Part shown: positions 16,918-24,773 of the stretch, in pieces
Numbering within the stretch: the first letter of the stretch is position 1
Layout: each line of letters opens with the position of its first letter
From: Planctomycetota bacterium
Lineage (GTDB): Bacteria > Planctomycetota > UBA1135 > GCA-002686595
Length of the DNA stretch: 37,271 bases
NCBI GenBank assembly: GCA_026692705.1
Contig: JAPLOE010000086.1
Span: forward strand, 1 to 37,271
Direction: 5' to 3'
Notes under the pieces: generated by a model
Databases searched by the model: none
What the model saw: the letters and a program-made list of their open reading frames with translations, nothing else
Told to the model about the DNA's origin: nothing
Program-made: the position numbers and the translations under genes

Positions 16918-17706
16918 TCAGCGCTCGACGACGATGCGGAAGCCGAACTTGTCGTCGGCGCGCTCGGGATCCTCGCGGGCGATCACCGCGCTGCGCATCT
17001 CCGGCGGCTTCAGGCACCACGGCCCGCCGCGCAAGTGTCCTTCTTCGGTCCACTCCCAGATGTTTCCGGCGAGATCGAGCACGCCCTCGGGAGTCGCGCC
17101 GCTGGGGAACGAACCGACCGGGGCCGCCTCCGCGAAACCGTCGAGCCCGCCGAAGCTGTCGCCCGAGACGTAGTCGCCGAAGTTGCAGCGCGTCGCGTCC
17201 CACTGGTTGCCCCAAGGATATTCGCGGCCCTCGGGCCCGCGTGCCGCGAGCTCCCACTCCGCGTCCGTCGGAAGTCGCACGCGCCGCCCGCTCGCCTTCG
17301 AGGCCCACTCGCACCAGGCGCGCGCGTGGTGCACGTTCACGTTGCAGACCGGGTGCAACGCGAGCCCGGACGGCGGCGACGCGCCGTTCCAGCCGTCGAG
17401 GAACGGCTCGCTGGGTTTCGAACTCGGATGCGCGGCGCCGTCGTAGCCCGTGGCGCGCACGAAGGCGGCGTATTGCTCGTGCGCGAGCTCGGTCCGCGCG
17501 ATCCAGAACGACGCGATTCCCGCGTGGGCTTCGATGGCGACGAGCTCGAGGGGCGCAAGTCCATCGATGGCGAGCCGAGCTCCCGGCTCGCGTGTCGACG
17601 CCTCCATTCGCGCCGCGGGCCCGCCGCAGGCCGCGATGCACGCGACGCCGAGCAGAATCGCTCGCGTGACCCAGCCGCGCCACGTGAAGTTCGCTGCGTG
17701 ACCCAT
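16918..17706 (-). CDS. SUMF1/FGE-sulfatase-domain lipoprotein
   Basis: Protein of 262 residues with a lipoprotein signal (ILLGVACIAAC, lipobox IAAC) and a formylglycine-generating-enzyme-type C-type-lectin-like domain: RTELAHEQYAAFVRATGY, VCNVNVHHARAWCEWAS, RLPTDAEWELAARG, YPWGN, GVLDLAGNIWEW and a final KFGFRIVV. True FGE enzymes modify sulfatase cysteines and use a cysteine pair near the C-terminus (GGSFLC...C). Here the matching stretch is RGGPWCLKPPEMRSAV with one cysteine, so classic FGE activity is doubtful; many secreted relatives have other or unknown roles. It faces the 15939 gene convergently and is divergent from the Sel1 gene. Confidence 0.85.
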   Translation of the reverse strand: MGHAANFTWRGWVTRAILLGVACIAACGGPAARMEASTREPGARLAIDGLAPLELVAIEAHAGIASFWIARTELAHEQYAAFVRATGYDGAAHPSSKPSEPFLDGWNGASPPSGLALHPVCNVNVHHARAWCEWASKASGRRVRLPTDAEWELAARGPEGREYPWGNQWDATRCNFGDYVSGDSFGGLDGFAEAAPVGSFPSGATPEGVLDLAGNIWEWTEEGHLRGGPWCLKPPEMRSAVIAREDPERADDKFGFRIVVER

Positions 17707-17846
17707 GCGCTGGAGGATCGCATCGCGCGCGCGCCTGCGAAAGGCTTGCCCACAGTTCGTCGCTCGCCGCAGCGTGAGCGGACGCGCTCGCCCGGCGGGG
17801 AATTTCTCCGATTGCGCCGCGCGCCCGCGTCGGGCAGCATTCTTCG

Positions 17847-19628
17847 ATGCTCCCCCGCATCTCGTTGTTCGGTTGGATCCTGCCCGCGCTGCTGCTCCTG
17901 CTTTCGGCCTGCGAGTCCGATGGTGCGAACGAGGTGACTCCGTGGGTGCCGCCGACGGCGGAAGAGCTCTTCCAGTACGCCAAGTACAAGGAATCGCTCG
18001 ACGTGCAGGCCTCGATCCCCGAGTACGAGATCGCCGCGAACTTCGGATCGTTGCCGGCGGCCAAGCGCATCGCGGAGATCTACCTGCACGGCATCGGCGG
18101 CGTGCCGGTCGACCATGCGCTCGCGGTTCCTTGGCTCGAGCGCGTTGCGGACGCCGGTGACCCGGAAGCGCGCTACAACCTCGGTTGCGAGTTCTACGAG
18201 GGCCGCGGCGTGCCGCAGGACCGTGCGCTCGCGGCGAAACACTGGCGCATCGCGGCGGAAGCGGATTTCGCGGCGGCGCAGAGCAATCTCGGTGCGCTGT
18301 ACTTCGTCGGTGAAGGCGTAGCGATCGATCAGGCGGAGGCTGCGCGCTGGTTCCGGCGCGGAGCGGAGCTCGGCAACGACGAATGCCAGCTGAAGCTCGG
18401 GATCTGCTACAAGAACGGCTACGGCCTCGAGCGCGACGAGCGCCTCGCGCTGCGCTGGCTGCGTCGCGCGGCGACTGCGGGCAACGGGATCGCCCAGATG
18501 CAGCTCGGCCAGCTGTGCGAAACCGGCGTCGGCACCAAGGCGGATCTCGTCGACGCGGCTTACTGGTACCTGCGCGCGGCGCAACAGGCGGAAGCCGGCG
18601 CGGCGACGGAATACCGGCGCGTCGAAGCTCCGCTGCGCGAGGCCGAGGCCCGTGGCGAGGCCGTCGGCCAGCGTTTCCTCGCGGTGGTCTGCACCGAAGG
18701 CGCCGAACAACCCGTCGATCTCGAGCGCGCCTACGCCTACCTCGAGAGCGCGGCGAAGCAGGGGGACGCGCGGGCCCTGCTCGCGTGCGCGGCGTGCCTC
18801 GCGAACGGCACCGGCGTGGCCGAGGACGACGAGCGCGCGATCGAATACTGCGAGCGCGCGGCCAAGCTCGGCGACGCGACGGCGCAGTACGAGCTCGGCA
18901 TCCTGCTGGAATTCGCCGGCGAACACGATGCGGAGTCGCACGCGCGCGCCTTCGCGTGGTTCGAGAAGGCCGCGGCGCAGGGGCACGACATCGCGCAGCT
19001 GCACGTCGAGATCGAGCCGATCTGGCAGCGGGCGCTCGTGGGGCTCGCCACGGGCGAGCGCGACCTCGGCCTCGTGCTGCTGCGCAACGACGTGCTGCGC
19101 CGCGACTACGAGCTCACTGTGCACTGGCTCTCGCGCGCCGCGCGGGTCGACAGCGAGTCCGTCAAGGAACTCGGGATGCTGTACCTGCGCGGCGGCGACA
19201 CCGTGACGATCCTCGGCCGCCGCTCGCACGCTCCCGATCCGGTCGCCGCGCTGCCGCTGCTCGAGGCGGCGGCGCGCGATGGGGACACGGAATGCCGCAC
19301 GCGGCTCGCGCTGCTCTACGCCGACCGCTCGAGCGGCGTGTACGACATCGAACGGGCCATCCACTGGGTCAACCTCGCGGCCGTCAACGGCGACCGCAGC
19401 GCCGTTCCCGCCGTGCAGGCGGCCTACGACGCCGAGCAGGCCACAGCGAGCGTGCAGTGGTCGGACGCCGAGCGCACCAGCGATCCGTTCCCGCCGGCCG
19501 TGTGCGGGTTCTGCGGAGGCGGCGGCCTCGTGCTGCAGTCGCGCGGCCAGTACATCAACGGCAACTACTGGCCCGACACGTACACGACCTGCCTCGAGTG
19601 CAACGGCACGGGCCTGCTGTACCACTAG
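17847..19628 (+). CDS. Sel1-repeat lipoprotein with C-terminal DnaJ-like zinc module
   Basis: Protein of 593 residues. A lipoprotein signal (ILPALLLLLSAC, lipobox LSAC) is followed by about eleven Sel1-type repeats of roughly 36 residues (for example ARYNLGCEFYEGRGVPQDRA and AQSNLGALYFVGEGVAIDQA). The C-terminus has two CxxC knuckles with glycines, CGFCGGGGL and CLECNGTGLLYH, about 32 residues apart, which resembles half of the DnaJ cysteine-rich domain. Sel1 repeats form a scaffold for protein partners; the zinc module may bind unfolded protein. It is divergent from the SUMF1-type lipoprotein gene with 140 bases between. No clear Shine-Dalgarno sequence precedes the ATG. Function otherwise unknown. 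Confidence 0.9.
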   Translation: MLPRISLFGWILPALLLLLSACESDGANEVTPWVPPTAEELFQYAKYKESLDVQASIPEYEIAANFGSLPAAKRIAEIYLHGIGGVPVDHALAVPWLERVADAGDPEARYNLGCEFYEGRGVPQDRALAAKHWRIAAEADFAAAQSNLGALYFVGEGVAIDQAEAARWFRRGAELGNDECQLKLGICYKNGYGLERDERLALRWLRRAATAGNGIAQMQLGQLCETGVGTKADLVDAAYWYLRAAQQAEAGAATEYRRVEAPLREAEARGEAVGQRFLAVVCTEGAEQPVDLERAYAYLESAAKQGDARALLACAACLANGTGVAEDDERAIEYCERAAKLGDATAQYELGILLEFAGEHDAESHARAFAWFEKAAAQGHDIAQLHVEIEPIWQRALVGLATGERDLGLVLLRNDVLRRDYELTVHWLSRAARVDSESVKELGMLYLRGGDTVTILGRRSHAPDPVAALPLLEAAARDGDTECRTRLALLYADRSSGVYDIERAIHWVNLAAVNGDRSAVPAVQAAYDAEQATASVQWSDAERTSDPFPPAVCGFCGGGGLVLQSRGQYINGNYWPDTYTTCLECNGTGLLYH

Positions 19629-19664
19629 AGAGCGCTGCACGAGCGCGAAGCCGGCGCACCCTTG

Positions 19665-19748
19665 CTGCCGACGGCGGCCCGAGTGTTCCGGCAGCTTCGA
19701 ACGCGCAAACCGCTGTCGGCAGAAAAAAGCGCTCCGGCTCCGTATCGT
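19665..19748 (+). promoter_or_regulatory. hemH upstream region with inverted repeats and TATCGT
   Basis: CTGCCGAC (19665-19672) is the exact inverse of GTCGGCAG (19715-19722), which is followed by AAAAAA. The same right arm can also pair with CCGGCAGC (19688-19695) across a shorter loop with one G-U pair. TATCGT at 19743-19748 lies eight bases before the hemH GTG and may be its -10. No Shine-Dalgarno sequence is visible. Confidence 0.35.
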
Positions 19749-19756
19749 CTGCGCCC

Positions 19757-20722
19757 GTGAAACCGATCGGTGTGCTGCTCGTCAATGTCGGATCGCCGGA
19801 CGCGCCGGAGACGGCCGCCGTGCGCCGTTATCTCGCGGAATTCCTCGGGGATCCCGCGGTGGTGCAGGCGCCACGCTGGTTCTGGCTGCCGCTCCTGCAC
19901 GGCGTGATCCTGCCGTTCCGTGGCCCGAAGAGCGCGGAGCTCTACAAGCGCGTGTGGACGGAGGAGGGCTCGCCGCTGATCTCGATCTCGCTCGCGCAGG
20001 GGCGCGCGCTGCAGGCGGAGCTCGGGCCCACGTACAAGGTCGAGGTCGCGATGCGTTACGGCAATCCGACGATCTTGTCCGCGCTCGAGCGGCTGGCGAA
20101 GGCGGGCTGTGGCGAGCTGCTGCTCGTGCCGATGTTCCCGCAGTACAGCGGCACGACGTCGGGCACCGTCGTCGACGAGGTGCGGCGCCAGCGTGCGGCG
20201 CGCGGCGAGAGCGAGCCGCGAGTGGTGACGGCTTTCCACGACGATCCCGAGTACGTCGCGGCGCTGGGAAACAGCGTGCGCATGGTCGTCGACGATCAGG
20301 TCGAGCACTACGTGTTCAGCTTCCACGGCATTCCGCTGCGCTACGTGCAGGCGGGCGATCCGTACCGCGAGCACTGCGAGCGCACCGCGAACCTGCTCGC
20401 GAAGGAGCTCGGCCTCGCGCGCGAGCGCTGGACGCAGGTCTACCAGTCGCGCTTCGGCCGCGAGGAATGGCTGCGGCCCTACGCGCTCGAGGCGATCCCC
20501 GAGCTCGCCAAGCAGCACAAGCGCGTGGCGGTCGTGTGCCCCGCGTTCACGACCGACTGCCTCGAGACCCTCGACGAGGTGCGGCGCGAGCTCGGCCACG
20601 TGTTCCACTCGGCCGGGGGAGAGCGCTGGACGTTCGTGCCCTGCCTGAACGACGACCCGGCCTGGATCCGCGCGCTGGGGAACCTCGTGCGCCGCCGCAG
20701 ATTTGCCACGGTTCGCGAGTAG
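19757..20722 (+). CDS. hemH: Ferrochelatase
   Basis: Protein of 321 residues, normal length, inserting ferrous iron into protoporphyrin IX, the last step of haem synthesis. The GTG at 19757 starts directly at the conserved VLLVNVGSPDAPE; the frame stays open upstream but the extra sequence is not HemH. Catalytic H190 lies in SFHGIPLRY, and VCPAFTTDCLETLDEV carries the conserved acidic residues. MRYGNPTI and LLVPMFPQYS are also typical. It is about 6.6 kb from hemA and on the other strand, so it is transcribed apart from the main haem operon. It is followed by a lipoprotein gene. Confidence 0.96.
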   Translation: MKPIGVLLVNVGSPDAPETAAVRRYLAEFLGDPAVVQAPRWFWLPLLHGVILPFRGPKSAELYKRVWTEEGSPLISISLAQGRALQAELGPTYKVEVAMRYGNPTILSALERLAKAGCGELLLVPMFPQYSGTTSGTVVDEVRRQRAARGESEPRVVTAFHDDPEYVAALGNSVRMVVDDQVEHYVFSFHGIPLRYVQAGDPYREHCERTANLLAKELGLARERWTQVYQSRFGREEWLRPYALEAIPELAKQHKRVAVVCPAFTTDCLETLDEVRRELGHVFHSAGGERWTFVPCLNDDPAWIRALGNLVRRRRFATVRE

Positions 20723-20783
20723 CGCGAGCGTCCCGACAGGCAAGGGATGGAACTTGCGAGCCGTTCGGCGCACAAAGGAAGAC

Positions 20784-21407
20784 ATGAAGTTCCATCGCGC
20801 TGGCCTCGTCGCTTCGCTCCTCGTGGGCCTGTTCCTCTCGAGCTGCTCGACCTTCTACGACGCACGCTTCGCCCCGGCGCCGCTGGAGGTGCGGCTCGAG
20901 GACTCCGCCACGGGCCTCAACGGGCGTGTGCTCGCGACGGTCGTGGGGGTTCGCCGGCCGTCGGAAGGCGCTCCGGCGCAGGTCGAGGTCGGGCTGCGCC
21001 TCGAGAACCTCGGGAACGTGCCGCTGCAACTCGACGCGGGCTCGCTGCAGGTGACGACGGCCGATCTCGTGACGCTGCCGGCCGGAGCGCTCTCTCCCGA
21101 AGTGCCGCCGCAGCTCGCTGCGGGCGAATCGGGCGAGGTGCTCGTCGCCTTCCCGCTGCCTGCGGGCCGCTCCTACGGCGGTCTCGACTTCAACGGCCTC
21201 AACCTGCGCTTCGCGGTGCGCTGCGGAGGCAGCTCCAAGATCGTCGGGGCGAGCTTCGAGCGCCGCCCGGATCCGTGGAGCTATCGCTACGGGCCGTACT
21301 ACCCGGGCTGGGGCTGGGGCGGCGGATGGGGCGGTGGCTTGGGCTTTGGCTGGTCGCGCTGGGGAACGCGCTGCCCGCCCTACGTGGGCGGATTCTGGGC
21401 GTACTGA
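20784..21407 (+). CDS. Lipoprotein with glycine/tryptophan/tyrosine-rich tail
   Basis: Protein of 207 residues starting at ATG 20784, which has AAAGGA six bases upstream; the open frame extends further back but without a signal sequence. The lipobox is LSSC in LLVGLFLSSCSTFYDARF. The middle resembles a late-embryogenesis/immunoglobulin-like beta domain (VEVGLRLENLGNVPLQLDAG and GESGEVLVAFPLPAGR). The last 45 residues are rich in W, G, Y and P (YYPGWGWGGGWGGGLGFGW). The membrane anchor is clear; function unknown. Confidence 0.85.
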   Translation: MKFHRAGLVASLLVGLFLSSCSTFYDARFAPAPLEVRLEDSATGLNGRVLATVVGVRRPSEGAPAQVEVGLRLENLGNVPLQLDAGSLQVTTADLVTLPAGALSPEVPPQLAAGESGEVLVAFPLPAGRSYGGLDFNGLNLRFAVRCGGSSKIVGASFERRPDPWSYRYGPYYPGWGWGGGWGGGLGFGWSRWGTRCPPYVGGFWAY

Positions 21408-21469
21408 GCGAGCGGGTCGAGCTCGCCCGCGTCGGAGTGTGCGAATCGAGGCGCAAGGCCCGAGCGATT

Positions 21470-21760
21470 TCACACGCCGAGGCTGACGAGCACGAGCGCG
21501 AGCACGACCCACAGCAGGTAGCCGAGTCGGCGTTCCTGACGCGAGACGTGCTGGGCGTAACCTTCGACCGGAGGAACGGTGCGGGTGCTCGGAGTCGCCA
21601 TGTCGCTGGAGTAGTCAGGCTGCACGTGGGCTCCTACGCCAGTTGAGGCGTAGGCGGGGCTGCTTTTCGTCGTATTTTTCTCGAACGTTTCATCGCCGCC
21701 CTCGTCGGAGCGGGCCGTTCCGTCCATGCCGGTGACATCTCGGGTCCCGCGCGCGAACAT
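21470..21760 (-). CDS. Small single-pass membrane protein, start uncertain
   Basis: The frame ends with a convincing C-terminal membrane helix (RRLGYLLWVVLALVLVSLGV) after a polar stretch PPVEGYAQHVSRQE. Three starts are possible: 21760 (96 residues, GAGG upstream), 21727 (85) and 21601 (43, MATPSTRTVPP). The hairpin at 21633-21654 lies inside the longer versions but before the shortest one, which slightly favours the short form if the hairpin is regulatory. The protein would be tail-anchored with its bulk in the cytoplasm. No family recognised. Confidence 0.5.
   Translation of the reverse strand: MFARGTRDVTGMDGTARSDEGGDETFEKNTTKSSPAYASTGVGAHVQPDYSSDMATPSTRTVPPVEGYAQHVSRQERRLGYLLWVVLALVLVSLGV
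21633..21654. other. Perfect 8-bp inverted repeat
   Basis: CCTACGCC and GGCGTAGG with a six-base loop. On the plus strand a T-rich stretch begins nine bases later (CTGCTTTTCGTCGTATTTTT), so it could end transcription of the lipoprotein gene that stops at 21407. On the minus strand it may belong to the leader of the small membrane protein. Confidence 0.45.
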
Positions 21761-21808
21761 GCCCGAGCCTCAAGGAATCCGCGGCGCGAGACGACCGGAA
21801 GAGGCCCG

Positions 21809-22105
21809 ATGGACACCAAGGAATTCGAAGTGACTTGCCCGTGCTGCTCCGCGCGGCTTTCCGTGGACGTGCGCACCCAGACCGTGCTTCGCGCGCGGCC
21901 GAAGGAGGAAGTCGACATCGCCGGCAAGCCCAAGCTGGGCGAGAAGGACTGGGATCAGGCGCTGGGGCGCGTGAAAACCCGCTCCGACGAAGCCCCGAGC
22001 CGGCTCGACGACCTGCTGCAGAAGGAGCGCGACAAGCGCTCGCGCCTCGACGACCTGTTCAAGTCGGCGAACGACAAGCTCAAGGGCCCGGACGAGAAGG
22101 CCTGA
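21809..22105 (+). CDS. Small CPCC zinc-knuckle protein
   Basis: Protein of 98 residues. It opens with VTCPCCSARLSVDVRT, a single CxxC knuckle of the kind seen in short zinc-ribbon proteins; a second pair is missing, so it would need a dimer to hold zinc. The C-terminal half is charged and helical with an internal repeat (SRLDDLLQKERDK, then SRLDDLFKSANDK). GAAGAGG lies just before the ATG. The next gene begins three bases after its stop, so the two form an operon. Function unknown. Confidence 0.8.
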   Translation: MDTKEFEVTCPCCSARLSVDVRTQTVLRARPKEEVDIAGKPKLGEKDWDQALGRVKTRSDEAPSRLDDLLQKERDKRSRLDDLFKSANDKLKGPDEKA

Positions 22106-22108
22106 CCC

Positions 22109-23341
22109 TTGCTCACCTCCGTAGCCTTGCTCGTGGCGCAGCTCGCGCCCGTCACCGTGGATTCCACTTCCGGCCTGTTTCGTGCGTCGATCGCGCGCGC
22201 GCCCGGCCAGGAGCGCGTCGCCGACACGCTCGCGCGCTGGCGCCTCGAGGTGCACGCGCGTTGGCCCGAGGCGCCGACGGAAGCGGTGTGGAGCTGCAGC
22301 TACCCGCACCGCGACACGCCGCGCTGGCACTTCCTCAGCGACGACGGCCTGAGTTTCGTCGCGCTCGATCGTGAGTACAGCGAAGCGCGTTCGCTCGTCA
22401 GCGTCTGGCGCATGGGCGAGCGCGTGGCCGAGCTCTCGTCGACGCAGCTCGCCGTCGACCGCAGCCGACTGCCGCGCGGTGACTCGCACCCGTGGCTCGC
22501 AGACATGGGCCCGCGCCTCGACTGGGGCGAGACCTCGCTCGGCCCGCAGCCGTACCTCGTGCTTCCGCTCGCCTACGAGGAAGTGCGCTACGTCGACCTC
22601 ACCGACGGCAGCGTGCGCGACGAGCTCGGCGAATGGAGCGAGCCGTGGGCCGAACCGCCGGCGTCGCGCGTCGAGAAGCCGGGCCTGCGCGCCTGCCTGA
22701 CCGAGCGTTTCTCGCTGCCCGCGCAGATCCGCTGGGGCGAGACGCTCGAGGTGCGCGTCGGCGGCAACCACGCGACGCCGAACTGGATGTTCGTCGGATT
22801 CGAGCTCGCGCTCGATCCGGAGGATCCCGCGACGATCGTGCTCACTCCAATCTCCGCTCCGCCGCCCAAGGGCACGTCGCAGACGATCGAGCGCCAGCAC
22901 TTCGACGCCGTCGGCCACGTGAAGGGCCTGATGCCCGGCCGCTACCGCCTGCGCATCGCCGAGGCCGCCGCGGGCGTCGATCCGCAGCCTTTCGAGGTGC
23001 TCCCCGCGCGCCCGTTCCTCGAGTACGAGCGCAAGGGCGGCATCGCGGGCATCGATCAGGTCGTGCGCGTCTACCCGACCGGCGTCGTCGTCGACGAGTG
23101 GCGCTCGCCGCAGCGCGATCCGCCGCGGCGCTACTTCGTGCTCACGATCCCCGAGGCCCGGCGCCTCGCGGACGCCGCGCGCGAGGTCAGCGCGGGCTCG
23201 CAACGCGCCGACCCGCGCGTGCAGGACGGCATGCGCTGCGCGATCACGGTCTGGGACGGCGACAAGCCGCGCCGCGCCGAGTTCTCCGACGCGGGCGCGA
23301 GCGGCGTCCTGCGGCAGATCAGCGAGCTCGTGCTGCGCTAA
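22109..23341 (+). CDS. Exported protein with possible emfourin-like C-terminal domain
   Basis: Protein of 410 residues reading from a TTG at 22109, three bases after the preceding stop, into a short signal sequence (LTSVALLVAQLAPV). The first 200 residues describe a beta-rich domain I do not recognise. The last 100, FLEYERKGGIAGIDQVVRVY onward with a spaced DGMRCAITVWDG and a C-terminal helix LRQISELVLR, resemble the emfourin (protealysin inhibitor) domain pattern. If correct it may inhibit a protease, but this is from pattern only. The TTG start is chosen for its coupling and signal peptide; no internal ATG fits better. Confidence 0.75.
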   Translation: MLTSVALLVAQLAPVTVDSTSGLFRASIARAPGQERVADTLARWRLEVHARWPEAPTEAVWSCSYPHRDTPRWHFLSDDGLSFVALDREYSEARSLVSVWRMGERVAELSSTQLAVDRSRLPRGDSHPWLADMGPRLDWGETSLGPQPYLVLPLAYEEVRYVDLTDGSVRDELGEWSEPWAEPPASRVEKPGLRACLTERFSLPAQIRWGETLEVRVGGNHATPNWMFVGFELALDPEDPATIVLTPISAPPPKGTSQTIERQHFDAVGHVKGLMPGRYRLRIAEAAAGVDPQPFEVLPARPFLEYERKGGIAGIDQVVRVYPTGVVVDEWRSPQRDPPRRYFVLTIPEARRLADAAREVSAGSQRADPRVQDGMRCAITVWDGDKPRRAEFSDAGASGVLRQISELVLR

Positions 23342-23387
23342 CCGCCGGGCTGGCGCGCTGTACTGGCGCGGGGCCCGACGTTCCCAC

Positions 23388-23393
23388 TACGCT
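23388..23393 (+). promoter_or_regulatory. TACGCT, possible -10 of the AIM24 gene
   Basis: TACGCT ends ten bases before the ATG at 23404. The same hexamer occurs before the gene at 15939. No Shine-Dalgarno sequence is present. Confidence 0.35.
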
Positions 23394-23403
23394 GCTGCAC
23401 GCC

Positions 23404-24138
23404 ATGAACACCCAGCTCGACTATTCGATCGACGGCGACGACTTCCAGTACGTGCAGGTGCGGCTCGGCCGCGGTGACGCCGTGCGAGCCGAGCCCGGCG
23501 CGTTCGTGTGGATGGAGACGGGCATCGAGATGGAGACCACGACCGGCGGCGGCGTGCTGTCGGGTCTGAAGCGCATGATCGGCGGCGAGAGCTTCTTCGT
23601 CACCACGTTCACCAACCAGGGCTCCGCGCCCGCGACGGTCGCCTTCGCCGCGCCCTATCCGGGCAAGGTGCTGCCGATCGACCTCTCGCGCGGCACCGTG
23701 CTGTGCCAGCGCGACGCCTACCTGTGCTCGACCACCGACGCGCAGATCTCGGTCGCCTTCACGCGCCGCTTCGGCGCCGGCCTGTTCGGCGGCGAAGGCT
23801 TCATCCTGCAGCGCATCGAGGGCCGCGGCACGGCCTTCCTGCACGCCTCGGGCTCGGTCGTCGAACGCACGCTCGGTCAGGGCGAGACCCTGCGCGTCGA
23901 CACCGGCTGCATCGTCGCGATGGAGAGCGAGGTCGACTACGACATCCAGATGGTGCGCGGCGTGAAGAGCTTCCTGTTCGGCGGCGAAGGCCTGTTCTTC
24001 GCCGCGCTGCGCGGGCCTGGCCGCGTGTGGCTGCAGACGCTGCCGTTCTCGCGCCTCGCCGGCCGTTTGATGGCCGCCGCCGGCGGTCGCAAGGAGCAAG
24101 GTGGCCTGCTCGGCAACCTGCTCCAAGGCGATAACTGA
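23404..24138 (+). CDS. TIGR00266/AIM24 family protein
   Basis: Protein of 244 residues of the AIM24 family (a double-psi or beta-helix-like fold, biochemical role unknown in bacteria; the yeast namesake is mitochondrial). Typical stretches are VRAEPGAFVWMETGIEMET, GESFFVTTFTNQG, PGKVLPIDLSRGTVLCQRDAYLC split as PGKVLPIDL and CQRDAYLCS, GLFGGEGFILQRIEGRG and a final GRVWLQTLPFSRLAGRL. No signal peptide, so cytoplasmic. The start is 62 bases after the previous stop. It is convergent with a membrane protein gene. Confidence 0.93.
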   Translation: MNTQLDYSIDGDDFQYVQVRLGRGDAVRAEPGAFVWMETGIEMETTTGGGVLSGLKRMIGGESFFVTTFTNQGSAPATVAFAAPYPGKVLPIDLSRGTVLCQRDAYLCSTTDAQISVAFTRRFGAGLFGGEGFILQRIEGRGTAFLHASGSVVERTLGQGETLRVDTGCIVAMESEVDYDIQMVRGVKSFLFGGEGLFFAALRGPGRVWLQTLPFSRLAGRLMAAAGGRKEQGGLLGNLLQGDN

Positions 24139-24178
24139 CGCGCGTCGGTTCCAGCCCGACGCGTCGGACCCGCGTCAG
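24135..24178. terminator. Nested inverted repeats between convergent genes
   Basis: CTGACGCG (24135-24142) is the exact inverse of CGCGTCAG (24171-24178), and CGCGTCGG (24141-24148) pairs with CCGACGCG (24156-24163). The outer arms include the stop codons of both convergent genes. There is no T-run, so it may act as a two-way transcription barrier or RNA-stabilising structure rather than a classical terminator. Confidence 0.45.
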
Positions 24179-24639
24179 TTCGAGTTCGACAGCCCGAAGG
24201 ACGAGCGCACGTCGGCGCGGTTGAGCACCATGATCGCCCAGATGCCGATCGGCAGGCCGAGTACGCAGCAGCATCCGGCGCCCGTGCAGGGGAGCATCGC
24301 CACGATCGCCGCGCCCATGCAGGCACCGTGGTTGCGCCGCTTCATCATCTGCAGCCCGCCCCACAGCACGTAACCCGACAGCGCCGTCTTGGCGATGTCG
24401 AGCACGATGCCGATCGCTCCCGCGGCGCCGAGCAGCCCGCTGTTCAGGAGCGGCGCGAGCGCGGGCGGCAGCTCCTGGCCGCTCTCGGCGAAGGACTCGA
24501 GCAGCTGCTGCTGCAGCGGCATCCCGATGATCGAGATGACGATCCCCGCCAGCCCCAGGAGGATCGACAGCCCGCCATAGATCGCGAGCAGCATTCCGGG
24601 GGCACGGACCTTCTCCGCAGGCTGATTCTGTTCGCTCAT
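24175..24639 (-). CDS. Four-helix membrane protein, cysteine-rich last loop
   Basis: Protein of 154 residues with about four membrane helices (LLAIYGGLSILLGLAGIVIS, the LLGAAGAIGIVLD region, GACMGAAIVAMLPC and CCCVLGLPIGIWAIMVL). A cluster of cysteines (LPCTGAGCCCVLG) lies between the last two helices. The PIGIWAIMVLNR end is common in short membrane proteins of unknown function found in planctomycetes and related phyla. Convergent with the AIM24 gene. Function unknown. Confidence 0.85.
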   Translation of the reverse strand: MSEQNQPAEKVRAPGMLLAIYGGLSILLGLAGIVISIIGMPLQQQLLESFAESGQELPPALAPLLNSGLLGAAGAIGIVLDIAKTALSGYVLWGGLQMMKRRNHGACMGAAIVAMLPCTGAGCCCVLGLPIGIWAIMVLNRADVRSSFGLSNSN

Positions 24640-24717
24640 GGGCTCGGAGCATCACGCGCCCCGTCCCCGCGCGCCAGAGGGCTCCGGCTGGGCCGCGGTG
24701 CCCGGCTCCCCAAAGCG

Positions 24718-24751
24718 CGAGAGCGCCTCCGCCGCGGCGAAAGCGCTCTCG
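24718..24751 (-). terminator. Hairpin downstream of the 24774 lipoprotein gene
   Basis: CGAGAGCGC (24718-24726) pairs perfectly with GCGCTCTCG (24743-24751). It lies 22 bases after the lipoprotein stop on the minus strand. Only a short TTT follows, so it is a weak-looking terminator. Confidence 0.5.
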
Positions 24752-24773
24752 TGTGAGGTCAGTTGGTCGGCCG

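Noticed and set aside
18383-19756. N-terminal extension of hemH through the Sel1 gene
   Set aside because: It is the out-of-frame reading of the Sel1-repeat gene; HemH begins at its conserved first strand at 19757.
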